From a virus, in the IMG/VR virus record IMGVR_UViG_3300042549_001172, positions 1-26,657 of that record: DNA of 26,657 bases; one strand, given 5' to 3'. A program made the position numbers and the translations under genes. This document shows positions 8,079 through 17,062 of this stretch, piece after piece. The notes under the pieces were generated by a model. The model was given only the letters and a program-made list of their open reading frames with translations. It ran no database searches and was not told the origin of the DNA. The first letter of the stretch is position 1. Each line of letters begins with the position of its first letter.

Positions 8079-8410
8079 GAGCATTATCAGTTGGTGTTAG
8101 TCCTACAGCGGCAGTAGACACAACAGTCTATACCTGTCCTACTGGCTATTACTCTAAATTTACTGTAATGTACATACACAATACAGGTGGCTCTACCAAG
8201 CACATAACTGTGCAATGGTTTGACGCAAGTGCCAACTCTACCCTTGATATATTGACTCAATACGATTTCACATCAAAGACCTATTTGCAGTTTGATGGCA
8301 ATGCCTACATTGTTTTAGAAGAAGGCGACAAAATCAAAATAACTACTCAATCTGCAAGCTCATTCAGTTTTATTGCAACATTTGAAGAAGAAGGGTTGAC
8401 AAGAGCATGA
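8075..8410 (+). CDS. Small beta-rich virion protein
   Basis: A 111-residue protein with strong strand propensity: YYSKFTVMYIHNTGGSTKHI, VQWFDAS, YLQFDGNAYIVLEEGDKIKI, then SFSFIATFEEEGL. This jelly-roll-like pattern is common in small phage proteins between head and connector genes, often found as decoration or head-fibre components. ATGA coupling at both ends ties it to the DUF6321-like gene and the connector gene. There is no membrane or enzymatic motif. The structural role is inferred from neighbourhood and fold type. Confidence 0.72.
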   Translation: MRALSVGVSPTAAVDTTVYTCPTGYYSKFTVMYIHNTGGSTKHITVQWFDASANSTLDILTQYDFTSKTYLQFDGNAYIVLEEGDKIKITTQSASSFSFIATFEEEGLTRA

Positions 8411-9054
8411 CCTACCTTGAACTAATCAATGATGTACTTATCAGATTGCGTGAGACAACAATTTCATCAATCAATGAAACCACTTATTCAACTTTGATAG
8501 GCAAGTTTGTCAATGACGCAAAGCGTCAAGTTGAAGATGCCTTTTCATGGAATGTCTTGGGTCAAACTGTTACTGTTTCTACAGTCGCATCGACTTCATC
8601 CTATTCTTTGACAGGTGCAGGACAGAAGTTTCAAGTCATGGATGTCATCAATACAACAAGCAATGTTGGCTTGATGAACATCAGTTTTGTGGACATGAAC
8701 CGCAAACTAAACTTTACGCCACTTGTGAACTCTCTTCCCACAGAATTTGCTTTTGATGGCGTTGATGGTAATTACGACACTAAGGTAAATTTATATCCAA
8801 TACCTGATGGCGTATACACAATCAAGTTTTCCTTGACAGTGCCACAAGCTACTCTGGCATCAGGTTCGACAGTTGTGCTTGTCCCTGATGTTTTGGTGGC
8901 TCAGAATGCTTATGCTCGTGCATTGGTAGAGCGTGGTGAAGATGGTGGTCTGTCTTCATCTGAAGCGTATCTGTTGTACAAATCTATGCTCTCTGACCAC
9001 ATTGCTTTAGAAGGCACTCGTTACCCTGAGAATCAGGAGTTTGTAGCAATATGA
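8407..9054 (+). CDS. Head-to-tail connector (gp4/gp11-like adaptor)
   Basis: A 215-residue protein starting MTYLELINDVLIRLRETTIS, followed by FVNDAKRQVEDAFSWNVL. This N-terminal helical pair is characteristic of podovirus connector or tail-tubular A-type proteins (T7 gp11, P22 gp4 functional class). The middle is beta-rich and the C-terminus helical (ALVERGEDGGLSSSEAYLLY). The protein would form the ring between portal and nozzle. It is ATGA-coupled to the 519-residue nozzle candidate, as expected for this pair. The class is clear from start motif and position; its exact phage family is uncertain. Confidence 0.82.
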   Translation: MTYLELINDVLIRLRETTISSINETTYSTLIGKFVNDAKRQVEDAFSWNVLGQTVTVSTVASTSSYSLTGAGQKFQVMDVINTTSNVGLMNISFVDMNRKLNFTPLVNSLPTEFAFDGVDGNYDTKVNLYPIPDGVYTIKFSLTVPQATLASGSTVVLVPDVLVAQNAYARALVERGEDGGLSSSEAYLLYKSMLSDHIALEGTRYPENQEFVAI

Positions 9055-10610
9055 GCAAGCAACTAGAAATTGCAAGCATTTCAGCCCCCGGCTTTTTTGG
9101 GTTGAATACTCAAGACTCGCCTCTTGATTTGAATGCTGGCTTTGCTTTGGTCGCGACAAACTGCATCATTGACCAGTTTGGTCGTATTGGTTCACGCAAA
9201 GGTTTTTCTAGGCTTAACTCATCTACTGGCAACTTGGGTGCAAACGATGTTACTGTGATGAATGAGTTGGTTCAGGCAGATGGTACTTTGACTGTATTGT
9301 TTGCTGGCAACAATAAGTTGTTTAAACTTGATGGGTCTAATGCTATTGTGGAGTTGACCTATGGGGGTGGTGGTACAGCACCAACCATCACCGCAAGCAA
9401 CTGGCAAACAGCATCTTTAAATAACATCACATACTTCTTTCAGTCAGGGTTTAACCCGCTGATCTATGACCCTGCTGTAAGTACAACTACATATCGTAGA
9501 GTGTCAGAAAAGACAGGTTATGTAGGCACTGTGCCTGATGCCAATATTGTGATCTCTGCGTTTGGTAGATTGTGGGCGGCAAACACCACAGCCAATAACG
9601 CAACAGTCTTTTTCTCTGACTTGATTGCTGGTCATGTTTGGTCAACAGGAACATCAGGTTCTTTGAATGTAGACCGTGTTTGGGTCAATGGTGCTGATGA
9701 GATCACAGGTCTTGCGGCACACAATGGTTTCTTGTTTATCTTTGGTAAGCGTCAGATTCTGATTTATCAAAATGCCACAACACCAGCATCGATGTCATTG
9801 CATGACACTGTTGAGGGTATTGGTTGCATTGCCAGAGACAGTATTCAGACAACTAGCACTGATGTGCTTTTCTTGTCTAACTCTGGTGTCAGATCATTGA
9901 TGAGGACTATTCAAGAGAAATCATCTCCTGAGAGGGACTTGTCTAAAAACATTCGCAATGACTTGATGGATATTGTGGCTGGTGAGACATTGGCTAATAT
10001 CAAGTCTGTCTATTCAGAGCGTGAAGCGTTTTACTTGTTGACTACACCTAGTACAAAGTCAGTGTTCTGTTTCGACACCAAAGCCTACTTGCAGGATGGT
10101 GCGGCAAGGGCTACAACTTGGGACTCTATAGAACCAACATCATTATTGTCTCGCAGAAACGGTGATTTGTTAGTTGGTAAGAATGGTTATGTAGGCAAGT
10201 ACGGTACTTTCCAAGACCATGATACTAAGTACAGGATACTGTATTACACGAACCACTCTGACCTTGGCGATCAAAATGTCACTTCTATTTTGAAGAAGTT
10301 GTCTACTGTTGTGATTGGTGGAAGTAATCAGGTAGTTACATTTAAGTGGGGATTTGACTTCAAGACCAACTACTTGTCTGACAGTGCAACTATCCCAACT
10401 CAAGGCGAAAGTCTGTATGGTGTTGCAGAGTATGGAGCAAACGCTACTGTCATTGCAGAGTATGTTGATGGTATTGCTTTGCAAACATTGACAGTTTCAG
10501 CATCAGGTTCTGGCAAGGTTGTGCAATCGGGGTATGAGTCTGATATTAATGGGACACCATTATCATTTCAAAAGATTGAAATTCAATCCAAACAAGGTAG
10601 ATTAAGTTAA
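9051..10610 (+). CDS. Probable tail nozzle / tubular B-type protein
   Basis: A 519-residue beta-rich protein. It opens SAPGFFGLNTQDSPLDLNAG then ATNCIIDQFGRIGSRKGF, a start I associate with nozzle proteins of aquatic podoviruses. The centre holds blade-like repeats (TVLFAGNNKLFKLDG, LFIFGKRQILIYQN, VLFLSNSGVRSLMR), consistent with the beta-propeller of P22 gp10/T7 gp12-class nozzles. The protein would form the distal tail tube that contacts the cell surface. It follows the connector with ATGA overlap, and a short gap with AAGGAT leads to the collar-type fibre gene. Product class is inferred from length, fold and order. Confidence 0.78.
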   Translation: MSKQLEIASISAPGFFGLNTQDSPLDLNAGFALVATNCIIDQFGRIGSRKGFSRLNSSTGNLGANDVTVMNELVQADGTLTVLFAGNNKLFKLDGSNAIVELTYGGGGTAPTITASNWQTASLNNITYFFQSGFNPLIYDPAVSTTTYRRVSEKTGYVGTVPDANIVISAFGRLWAANTTANNATVFFSDLIAGHVWSTGTSGSLNVDRVWVNGADEITGLAAHNGFLFIFGKRQILIYQNATTPASMSLHDTVEGIGCIARDSIQTTSTDVLFLSNSGVRSLMRTIQEKSSPERDLSKNIRNDLMDIVAGETLANIKSVYSEREAFYLLTTPSTKSVFCFDTKAYLQDGAARATTWDSIEPTSLLSRRNGDLLVGKNGYVGKYGTFQDHDTKYRILYYTNHSDLGDQNVTSILKKLSTVVIGGSNQVVTFKWGFDFKTNYLSDSATIPTQGESLYGVAEYGANATVIAEYVDGIALQTLTVSASGSGKVVQSGYESDINGTPLSFQKIEIQSKQGRLS

Positions 10611-10618
10611 GGATAGAT

Positions 10619-11299
10619 ATGACAAATTACACAAAAGCAACCAACTTTGCAACCAAAGATGCCTTATCTTCTGGTAACCCTTTGAAGATTGTCAAAGGTA
10701 CTGAGATTGATACTGAGTTCAACAACATTGCTACTGCTATTGCAACCAAGGCAGATTTGGCAAGCCCTACCTTTACTGGTACGCCTACATTGCCAACAGG
10801 TACTATTGCAACTACTCAGTCTGCTGGCAACAATACAACTGCAATAGCTACAACTGCTTTTGTTCAAGCGGCAATTGCTTTGTTGTATCCAGTTGGTTCT
10901 ATTTACACAAATGCTTCTGTTAGCACTAACCCTGCAACCTTGCTTGGCTTTGGTACATGGACTGCATTTGGTGCTGGTCGTGTTCCTGTTGGTTTTGACT
11001 CAGGCAATGCACTGTTTGACACTGCTGAAGAAACTGGTGGTAGTGCAGATGCAATTACTGTCAGTCACACTCACACTGCAACTGTTACCGACCCCGGTCA
11101 CAGCCACACTGTCAATTCATATAACACTACAGGTGGTTGTGTGGCTGGGCCAAATGGGGTCGTTACTCCGGCGGGAACAGTAACAGCGGCTACTGTTACT
11201 ACAGGCATTACTGTTGCAAATAGTACAACTGGTTCAAGTGGCACAAATGCTAACTATCAGCCGTACATTACTGTTTATATGTGGAAGAGGACTGTATGA
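10619..11299 (+). CDS. Tail collar-type fibre / receptor-binding tip protein
   Basis: A 226-residue protein. Residues 1-90 form a Thr/Ala-rich segment (GTEIDTEFNNIATAIATKAD then SPTFTGTPTLPTG), as in fibre stalks. From about residue 97 comes the collar-like motif LLYPVGSIYTNASVSTNPAT then LLGFGTWTAFGAGRVPVGFD, characteristic of phage tail collar domains. Then follow HTH and HSH motifs (SHTHTATVTDPGHSHTVNS) and the C-terminus YQPYITVYMWKRT. Paired HxH motifs bind metal ions in the needle-like tips of some long tail fibres (T4 gp37 is the known case); by analogy this end may contact the receptor. The stop overlaps the cupin gene as ATGA. Confidence 0.82.
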   Translation: MTNYTKATNFATKDALSSGNPLKIVKGTEIDTEFNNIATAIATKADLASPTFTGTPTLPTGTIATTQSAGNNTTAIATTAFVQAAIALLYPVGSIYTNASVSTNPATLLGFGTWTAFGAGRVPVGFDSGNALFDTAEETGGSADAITVSHTHTATVTDPGHSHTVNSYNTTGGCVAGPNGVVTPAGTVTAATVTTGITVANSTTGSSGTNANYQPYITVYMWKRTV

Positions 11300-11604
11300 A
11301 AAACCCTGAAATATTGCATCACTTTTCTGATGGGTTGTATGCCAAGCAGTCATGTTTTCCTGCTGGCATGGCTATCTTGAAGCATACGCATGACTTCAGT
11401 CATTTGTCGATATTGTCACAAGGTAAGGTTGCTGTGTTGCGTGGTACTGAGATTGACATTGTTGAAGCACCAGCGTGTATTGAGATTGAAGCAGGGTTGA
11501 CTCATGGAGTCAAAGCGATAACAGATTGTGTTTGGTTTTGTATTCATGCCACAGACGAGAAAAACCCGTCAAAAGTGGATGAAATTTTGATTAAAGGGGA
11601 ATGA
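11296..11604 (+). CDS. Cupin-fold protein
   Basis: A 102-residue protein with the core of cupin motif 1: GMAILKHTHDFSHLSILSQG, where HTHDFSH supplies metal-binding histidines and the following Gly-rich turn closes the motif. A second His lies near residue 70 (LTHGVKAITD) and a third in FCIHATDE, together resembling motif 2. Cupins hold a metal ion in a small beta-barrel, with roles from sugar isomerisation to storage. The substrate is not deducible here. ATG 11296 is chosen over an in-frame GTG 15 bases upstream because it makes an ATGA junction. Sitting between fibre tip and ejection genes, it could modify or be part of the tail. Confidence is good for fold, low for role. Confidence 0.75.
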   Translation: MKNPEILHHFSDGLYAKQSCFPAGMAILKHTHDFSHLSILSQGKVAVLRGTEIDIVEAPACIEIEAGLTHGVKAITDCVWFCIHATDEKNPSKVDEILIKGE

Positions 11605-11605
11605 T

Positions 11606-12682
11606 ATGCCTATAGCCGCCGCCGCAATAATGGGAGGTGCATCACTGCTTGGCGGTTCGATGCAGAGTAAAGCCGCTGGAGATGCGGCACGACAATCAGC
11701 ACAAGCACAACTTGAGTCTGCACGAATTGCGGCTGAGGCGGCTAAGTTTCGCCCTGTTGGTGTAACTACTCGCTACGGCACTTCAAACTTCCAGTTTGAC
11801 CCTAGTGGTTATCTGTCTGGTGCTGGTTACACAGTCAGTCCTGAACTCAAAGCCTATCAAGACCGATTACAGGCTCTTACAGGCGGTGCTTTAACTCAGG
11901 CTGAGATGGTTGGTCAACAGTATGCGCCACTTCAACAAGGTGCTCAAGGACTGTTTGGATTGGGTCAACAGTACCTACAGCAGACTCCTGAACAAGTTGC
12001 GGCTCAATATATGCAACAGCAACAAGATTTGCTTGCACCTAGTCGTGAGCGTCAATATGCTCAGTTGCAAAACCAATTGTTCCAAACAGGTCGTGGTGGG
12101 TTGTCTGTAGGTGCTACAGGATTGCGTCCAAGTGGTGCTGGTGGCTTGGGTGCTACAACTCCTGAGATGGAAGCCTACTACAACGCATTGGCGCAACAAG
12201 ACTTGGCATTGGCTTCTCAGGCTCAACAAGCTGGTCAGCAAAATGTGGCTTTTGGTGCAGGTTTGCTAGGTTCTGGTGCTGGCTTAATGGGTCAGTATCA
12301 AGCTGGTCAAGTCGGTGCTTTGAGTCCATTTACAAGCTATTTGGGTGCTGGCTCTACGATTGAGTCTCTTGGTCAACAACCTTTAGCTTTGGGTTCTGAA
12401 CTTGGTGGTCGTTCTGCTACTGCGGGTGGTAATGTTGGTCAATCACTCCTTGCTGGTGGATTGGGTGCGGCTAGGACTATGCAAGCCGCATCAGGACAAA
12501 GTGGATTAGGAACATTCTTGTCAAGTTTAGGTAGAAGTCCTGAGTTTGGTAGTGGTGTGGCTAATGCCTTTAGCGATTACACAATGAACAGAAATATTGC
12601 TGGCGCAGTGCCTACATCTACAAGACCTTTAAATCCCATGAGTGGTGCGGATTTAGAGGCACTTGGATATGGTTATTTATAA
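11606..12682 (+). CDS. Probable DNA ejection / internal virion protein 1
   Basis: A 358-residue protein rich in Ala, Gly and Gln. The N-terminus is hydrophobic (MPIAAAAIMGGASLLGGSM), followed by an Ala/Gln helix (AAGDAARQSAQAQLESARIA). Long Gln-rich segments (QQGAQGLFGLGQQYLQQTPE) and Gly-rich stretches (GAGLLGSGAGLMGQYQAG) follow. This resembles the first of three internal proteins in podoviruses (P22 gp7/gp20/gp16 functional set), which leave the head with the DNA and form a channel across the cell envelope. It lacks any enzymatic motif. ATG 11606 is one base after the cupin stop. Role inferred from composition and from being first in a three-gene set. Confidence 0.72.
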   Translation: MPIAAAAIMGGASLLGGSMQSKAAGDAARQSAQAQLESARIAAEAAKFRPVGVTTRYGTSNFQFDPSGYLSGAGYTVSPELKAYQDRLQALTGGALTQAEMVGQQYAPLQQGAQGLFGLGQQYLQQTPEQVAAQYMQQQQDLLAPSRERQYAQLQNQLFQTGRGGLSVGATGLRPSGAGGLGATTPEMEAYYNALAQQDLALASQAQQAGQQNVAFGAGLLGSGAGLMGQYQAGQVGALSPFTSYLGAGSTIESLGQQPLALGSELGGRSATAGGNVGQSLLAGGLGAARTMQAASGQSGLGTFLSSLGRSPEFGSGVANAFSDYTMNRNIAGAVPTSTRPLNPMSGADLEALGYGYL

Positions 12683-12692
12683 AGGATAAATC

Positions 12693-14291
12693 ATGGCAAC
12701 ATCAGACATCTTAGGTTTATTCGCAAGCCCACAGCAGTATGAGCAACAGCGTCAAGCCGCTATGGAGGCTCAAGCCTTGCAAATGGCAAGACTTAGCCCT
12801 ATGGAGCAAGGGCAGTTTGGCATTGCTCTTGGCGCACAGCAATTAGGTCGTGCCATTGGTGGTGCTTTGGGTGGTGTAGACCCACAGTTGCAGAAGATCA
12901 CTCAGCGTCAGCAATTGCTTGGCATGATTGACCCAAGCAATCCTGATTCTTATGCTCAAGCAATTCAAGCCGCACTACAAACTGGTGACCAAGAAGCGGC
13001 ATTCCTATTGCGTAATGAGATGATGAGGGCGAAAGAACAGTTTGCTGTTGCAGAGGCTCGTGGCTTTGAGCGTGAGAAGTTTTTGATTGATCGTGGCGAG
13101 GGTATCAGAGCAAGAAGTCTACAAGCAGATGCACTCGAAAAGGCAAAATTACTTGTCAGAGAAGATGGCACTATAGATCAAACCGTTTATGCTGACTTGA
13201 TAAATAACTATGGTCAAGTTGGTGCAACTGTTGCCAAACAAAGACTTGACAGTATGCAAGGTATTAAATCAATGCAAGCGCAACAATTGGCTCAAGGATT
13301 GTTTAATCCAGATGGAACTCCTAACCTAGCAATTGTTGGTGAATTACGCCAAACACCTGAAGGTAGAAAAATCCTTGAGGAAAACGCTCCCAAAACAATG
13401 ACAGTTAAAGGTGATGAAACAATAATGTCTGTTCCTGTTTTGGGTGAAACTCCTAAAGTAATTAAACAAGGTCAAAAAGTTGAACCATTTACAGGAACTA
13501 TGGCTAATGCCGCTAATTTTCTTTATCAAACAACAGACCCTAAGAAAATATTTTCTACTTATGGTCAGGCTGGTCTTGATAAGGTAAGCCAAAAAGCAGA
13601 AGAACTTTCAACAAGAGAAAGACCTGTTACAAACATAAATGTGTCGAATCAAATGCAAAAAGGTTTTGGAGAAAACCTTACAGACACTATTACATCAAAC
13701 ATTAAGGCTGGAAGTTTAGCTAGACCTATTTTGAGTGCTGTTGATAGTATGCAAATCTTGTTAGATGAGGGTGTAAAAACTGGATTTGGTCAAGAAACAA
13801 TGTTGCAAGTTGGTAGGGTTGGTCAAGTATTCAATCCTGATTTCAACATTAAAGGATTGGCTGGACAAGAAGCATTACAGTCAATTTCAACTAACTTAGT
13901 CTTGCCACAAGTTAAGCAACTTGGTGTTAATCCAACCGATACTGATTTGAAGTTCATCAACACTGGTTCACCTAGCCTGTCAAAAACAGTTGCTGGTAAT
14001 AAGTTGATGTTGTCTGCCTTGAGGTTAAAAGGTGAGCGTGACCAAGATTTGGCAAGATTTACAAATACTTGGTTGTCTCAAAACACTAAATTGACAACAA
14101 CAAATCCAACTCAAGCATATGTCAAATTTAATACTGATTTTGATGCATACACACAAAGTAGCCCTCTATATGCACCATCAGCAAATAGACTTAGAGAGCA
14201 ATTTAATGCACTTGGGTCATCAGGACAACCAAGAGCAGGACAACCAAACGCTCGTGATGCTTTGAAGCGTGGCGGTTTAATAAATCCATAA
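12693..14291 (+). CDS. Probable DNA ejection / internal virion protein 2
   Basis: A 532-residue, helix-rich protein. It begins MATSDILGLFASPQQYEQQR with Gln/Ala-rich helices, then ALGAQQLGRAIGGALGGVD and a helical middle. A disordered-looking region lies around residues 220-260, and a long helical C-terminus ends in Gln/Arg-rich sequence. Second of three large proteins after the tail genes, it matches the size and composition of podovirus internal core proteins that form the ejectosome. No lysozyme or peptidase motif was seen. AAGGAT precedes ATG 12693. Function is inferred from gene order. Confidence 0.72.
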   Translation: MATSDILGLFASPQQYEQQRQAAMEAQALQMARLSPMEQGQFGIALGAQQLGRAIGGALGGVDPQLQKITQRQQLLGMIDPSNPDSYAQAIQAALQTGDQEAAFLLRNEMMRAKEQFAVAEARGFEREKFLIDRGEGIRARSLQADALEKAKLLVREDGTIDQTVYADLINNYGQVGATVAKQRLDSMQGIKSMQAQQLAQGLFNPDGTPNLAIVGELRQTPEGRKILEENAPKTMTVKGDETIMSVPVLGETPKVIKQGQKVEPFTGTMANAANFLYQTTDPKKIFSTYGQAGLDKVSQKAEELSTRERPVTNINVSNQMQKGFGENLTDTITSNIKAGSLARPILSAVDSMQILLDEGVKTGFGQETMLQVGRVGQVFNPDFNIKGLAGQEALQSISTNLVLPQVKQLGVNPTDTDLKFINTGSPSLSKTVAGNKLMLSALRLKGERDQDLARFTNTWLSQNTKLTTTNPTQAYVKFNTDFDAYTQSSPLYAPSANRLREQFNALGSSGQPRAGQPNARDALKRGGLINP

Positions 14292-14302
14292 AGGAAAACA
14301 AA

Positions 14303-16354
14303 ATGTCATCTCTCAAAGACCAAATTTTAGACTTGCGTGACGAGTTAATGATTGCCAAAGATGAGGGCAAGTTAACTCCTGATGGTCAAAAAATGCTAGA
14401 TCAACTTGAGACAAAGAGTTGGACTACTGGAGGTTTTGGTCAGTTTATGCAAGGGTTAACCGCTAATTTTTCTGACAGTGTAATTGGCTCAATTAAATCT
14501 TATTTAAGTCCTGCACCAACTGCAATTGCAAAACAAGTTGGTATGGCTACACCAGATCAACCACCACCATCACCATCAGATGTTGGTGTTGCAATGGAAC
14601 GAATTGGTTTAGAAGAATATAGTAAAGAGTCCCCTGTTAAATCAGTTGCGGCAAATATTGCTGGTGCGGCTACACCAGCATTTCTCACGAAAAGACCAAT
14701 AACTTCATTGCCAGCACAAGCTGGAATTACCACACTTAGCGGTGTTACTGCTGGAATAGGTGAGTCTGAAGCTGAATTGTTTAGTCCTGAGTCCATGAAA
14801 AGCGGTGCAGTGGGAGGTGCAACAGCATTAGCGATGCTACCTCTCACTAAAGGGTTAGGCATGGCGGGTGGAACTGTTTATCGTGGTGTCGTAAAGTCAA
14901 TTTTTGATAACCCACAAAAATTAGGAACTGATGAGGCTAGGTCACTAATTAAACAAGCATTAGTGGCTGATGTTGGTGGGGTTGATGAAGCTATTAAATA
15001 TGTTTTAGAGCGTAAGGGAAAGCCTTATGTTTTGGCTGATGTTGGGGCAAATACTAGGGCATATTTAGATGCCGCCAATACCATACCAAGCGTTGGGAAA
15101 GCAACTGCTAAAAATTTCATAGAGCAAAGAGACAAGGGAATATTATCAAGACTGACAACAGACTTGCAAGTTGCTTTTGGCTCAAAAGCCGCATTCTTTG
15201 ATGAGTTCAATGCTCTGAAACAAGCACGATCTCAACTTGGTGGCGCACTTTATGAGAGAGCATTAAAAAAAGATATTCCTGTTACCTCTGAGTTGGTTTC
15301 TTTGATGGACAGACCTAGCGTCAAAAATGCTTTTGTAAGAGCGCAAGAATTAGCCAAAGAACAAGGAGTTAAATTACCTGATGTACAAGTAGTAAATGGG
15401 AAACTTGTTACATCAGATGGGAGTCCAGTTACAAGTATAAACACAACTTTTTTGCATTATGTAAAAATGGGTTTGGATGATGGTATTTTTACTGGCAAAA
15501 GTCCAACTAGTGGAATTGGGTCAACTCAACTCAATGCCTTTAAAGACACTAGATCAAATTTCCTTGCGTTGTTAGATTCATCTAATGGCACATATAAAAA
15601 TGCAAGGCGTGTTTGGGCATCTGATACAGCAGTAATGGATGCTATGGAAGAGGGTCGGACAGTCTTCAACAAAAGCCCTAAAGATGTTGACATTTTGTTA
15701 AACGATATGAAGACAATGACTAAATCAGAACTTGAAGGCTTGCGTCTTGGAACTATGCAAAATCTTCTAGACAGAATAGGTGGGGCGCAAGTGGCTGATA
15801 CGGTTGTAGGTGCAACTGGAAATCCAGCGTTGAAGATCATCAATAACCCAAAGAATTTAAAAATTATTCGTGAGACTTTTCCTAAAGATGAAGCTGGAGA
15901 CAAGTCTTTTGGTCAGTTCATTAAGAACTTGAAAACTGAAGTTGAGATGAAAAGCACTTCAAAACAAGTTTTACAAGGGTCACAAACTGCCGAAAGAACT
16001 CAAGCAATTCAAGATGTTCGTGCTGGCGGTAAAGCTATGCGTGAAATGCCTGTGATGAGTATTCAAGGCATTCTGACTAGGGCATTGCAAAGAGACTATG
16101 CAAACTTAGGTGATGAACAAACTAGGGCTGTTGCCTCTGAAATGGTTAGAATTTTGACAACAACAAAACCTGAAAAGTTGCAAAAAATTGGAAAAGAGTT
16201 GGCTGGTCGCAGTCTTTACGATGTAATCAGTAAAGATGTTCCAGAACTTTTACCAGCTTTAGGTAGAACTATTTTGAGTCCATCATCTGTTGGTATTATG
16301 TCTGGTACAGCCGCACCGAACATTCAAAATGCAATGGGCTTATTTAGCCAATAG
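14303..16354 (+). CDS. Probable DNA ejection / internal virion protein 3
   Basis: A 683-residue protein and the largest of the three-gene set. The N-terminal 60 residues are helical (SSLKDQILDLRDELMIAKDE). A Gly/Ala-rich stretch follows around residues 120-200 (VGGATALAMLPLTKGLGMAG), potentially membrane-interacting, then long helical regions and a C-terminus ending AAPNIQNAMGLFSQ. This fits the P22 gp16-like or T7 gp16-like position, but no transglycosylase or peptidase catalytic motif is evident. AAGGAA precedes the ATG. The stop TAG at 16352 is in the same frame as the next gene, nine bases ahead of its ATT start, so readthrough would give a fused product. Confidence 0.72.
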   Translation: MSSLKDQILDLRDELMIAKDEGKLTPDGQKMLDQLETKSWTTGGFGQFMQGLTANFSDSVIGSIKSYLSPAPTAIAKQVGMATPDQPPPSPSDVGVAMERIGLEEYSKESPVKSVAANIAGAATPAFLTKRPITSLPAQAGITTLSGVTAGIGESEAELFSPESMKSGAVGGATALAMLPLTKGLGMAGGTVYRGVVKSIFDNPQKLGTDEARSLIKQALVADVGGVDEAIKYVLERKGKPYVLADVGANTRAYLDAANTIPSVGKATAKNFIEQRDKGILSRLTTDLQVAFGSKAAFFDEFNALKQARSQLGGALYERALKKDIPVTSELVSLMDRPSVKNAFVRAQELAKEQGVKLPDVQVVNGKLVTSDGSPVTSINTTFLHYVKMGLDDGIFTGKSPTSGIGSTQLNAFKDTRSNFLALLDSSNGTYKNARRVWASDTAVMDAMEEGRTVFNKSPKDVDILLNDMKTMTKSELEGLRLGTMQNLLDRIGGAQVADTVVGATGNPALKIINNPKNLKIIRETFPKDEAGDKSFGQFIKNLKTEVEMKSTSKQVLQGSQTAERTQAIQDVRAGGKAMREMPVMSIQGILTRALQRDYANLGDEQTRAVASEMVRILTTTKPEKLQKIGKELAGRSLYDVISKDVPELLPALGRTILSPSSVGIMSGTAAPNIQNAMGLFSQ

Positions 16355-16357
16355 GAG
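16353..16357 (+). promoter_or_regulatory. Shine-Dalgarno element deciding an ATT start
   Basis: AGGAG at 16353-16357 overlaps the previous stop codon and lies six bases upstream of ATT 16364, ideal spacing. No ATG, GTG or TTG occurs in this frame between the upstream stop and GTG 16487. The TTG at 16365 is in another frame. Confidence 0.65.
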
Positions 16358-16363
16358 ACTGAA

Positions 16364-17062
16364 ATTGACCCAATCAGCATTTGCCTCCTTGCGGCAGGAC
16401 TTGTCAAACAGATTCAAGCTGGCTGTGAACTTTACAAGCAAGCAAAAGAATCTTTTGTTGAGATTAAAGACACAACCGATCAGATTGTGGCTACTAGCAA
16501 GGAACTTGGTGGCTTATGGAGCAAGCTACGCAAGTTCTTTGCTGGTAGCCCAAAGCCTCAAGTTGCAAAGCCTGTGGCTAAGTCTAAGAAATCTGTTTAC
16601 AAATCTGTTGACGAAACTCAAGTCAAAATTGACATCGTTTCTAACCTAACATCGTTTTTCAAACTTCAAGAACAACTTGCGGCACACATCAGAGAAGAAG
16701 AAGAAAAGAGTCTGACAGTCTATGACCCTGACCAGAACCACATGGAAGCGGCTTTAAAGAGGGTGATGGCACAACAGGAGATGGATGCGTTAGTTGTGCA
16801 GATTCGTGAGTGTATGGTGTATCAAAGCCCTCCTGAGATGGGCGCACTTTACTCAGAAGTCTTCAGCATGAAGGACAAGATTGAAGAGGAGCAAACCCAA
16901 GCAAGGTTAAAGGAAGAGGCTAAAAAGAGGCAAGAGGTATGGCTACGCAAGGAAGAGGAAAGAAACTTCCAGTTAAAGCTAGGGTATCTAGCGGTGACTT
17001 TTATCTTCCTCCTCTACCTGTGGCTGTGGTTACTGTTCGTAAGTCAGTTGAGGAAGACATAA
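16364..17062 (+). CDS. Membrane-anchored coiled-coil protein, probable ATT start
   Basis: Read from ATT 16364 the protein has 232 residues: (M)DPISICLLAAGLVKQIQAGC, then a helix (ELYKQAKESFVEIKDTTDQI), a basic linker rich in Lys/Pro, a charged coiled coil (residues about 105-205), and a C-terminal membrane helix (YLAVTFIFLLYLWLWLLFV). The MDP- start followed by a hydrophobic helix and VKQIQAG resembles small phage membrane-associated proteins I recall beginning MDP. Starting at the first ordinary codon, GTG 16487, would remove 41 residues of good protein sequence and has no clear ribosome-binding site. The gene opens the lysis region; function is unknown. The stop overlaps the next start as TAATG. 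Confidence 0.7.
   Translation: MDPISICLLAAGLVKQIQAGCELYKQAKESFVEIKDTTDQIVATSKELGGLWSKLRKFFAGSPKPQVAKPVAKSKKSVYKSVDETQVKIDIVSNLTSFFKLQEQLAAHIREEEEKSLTVYDPDQNHMEAALKRVMAQQEMDALVVQIRECMVYQSPPEMGALYSEVFSMKDKIEEEQTQARLKEEAKKRQEVWLRKEEERNFQLKLGYLAVTFIFLLYLWLWLLFVSQLRKT

Noticed and set aside
16290-16649. 119-codon frame across the 16354 gene junction
   Set aside because: Runs through the end of one real gene and the start of another with no motif; the ATT-start frame beside it gives much better protein sequence.
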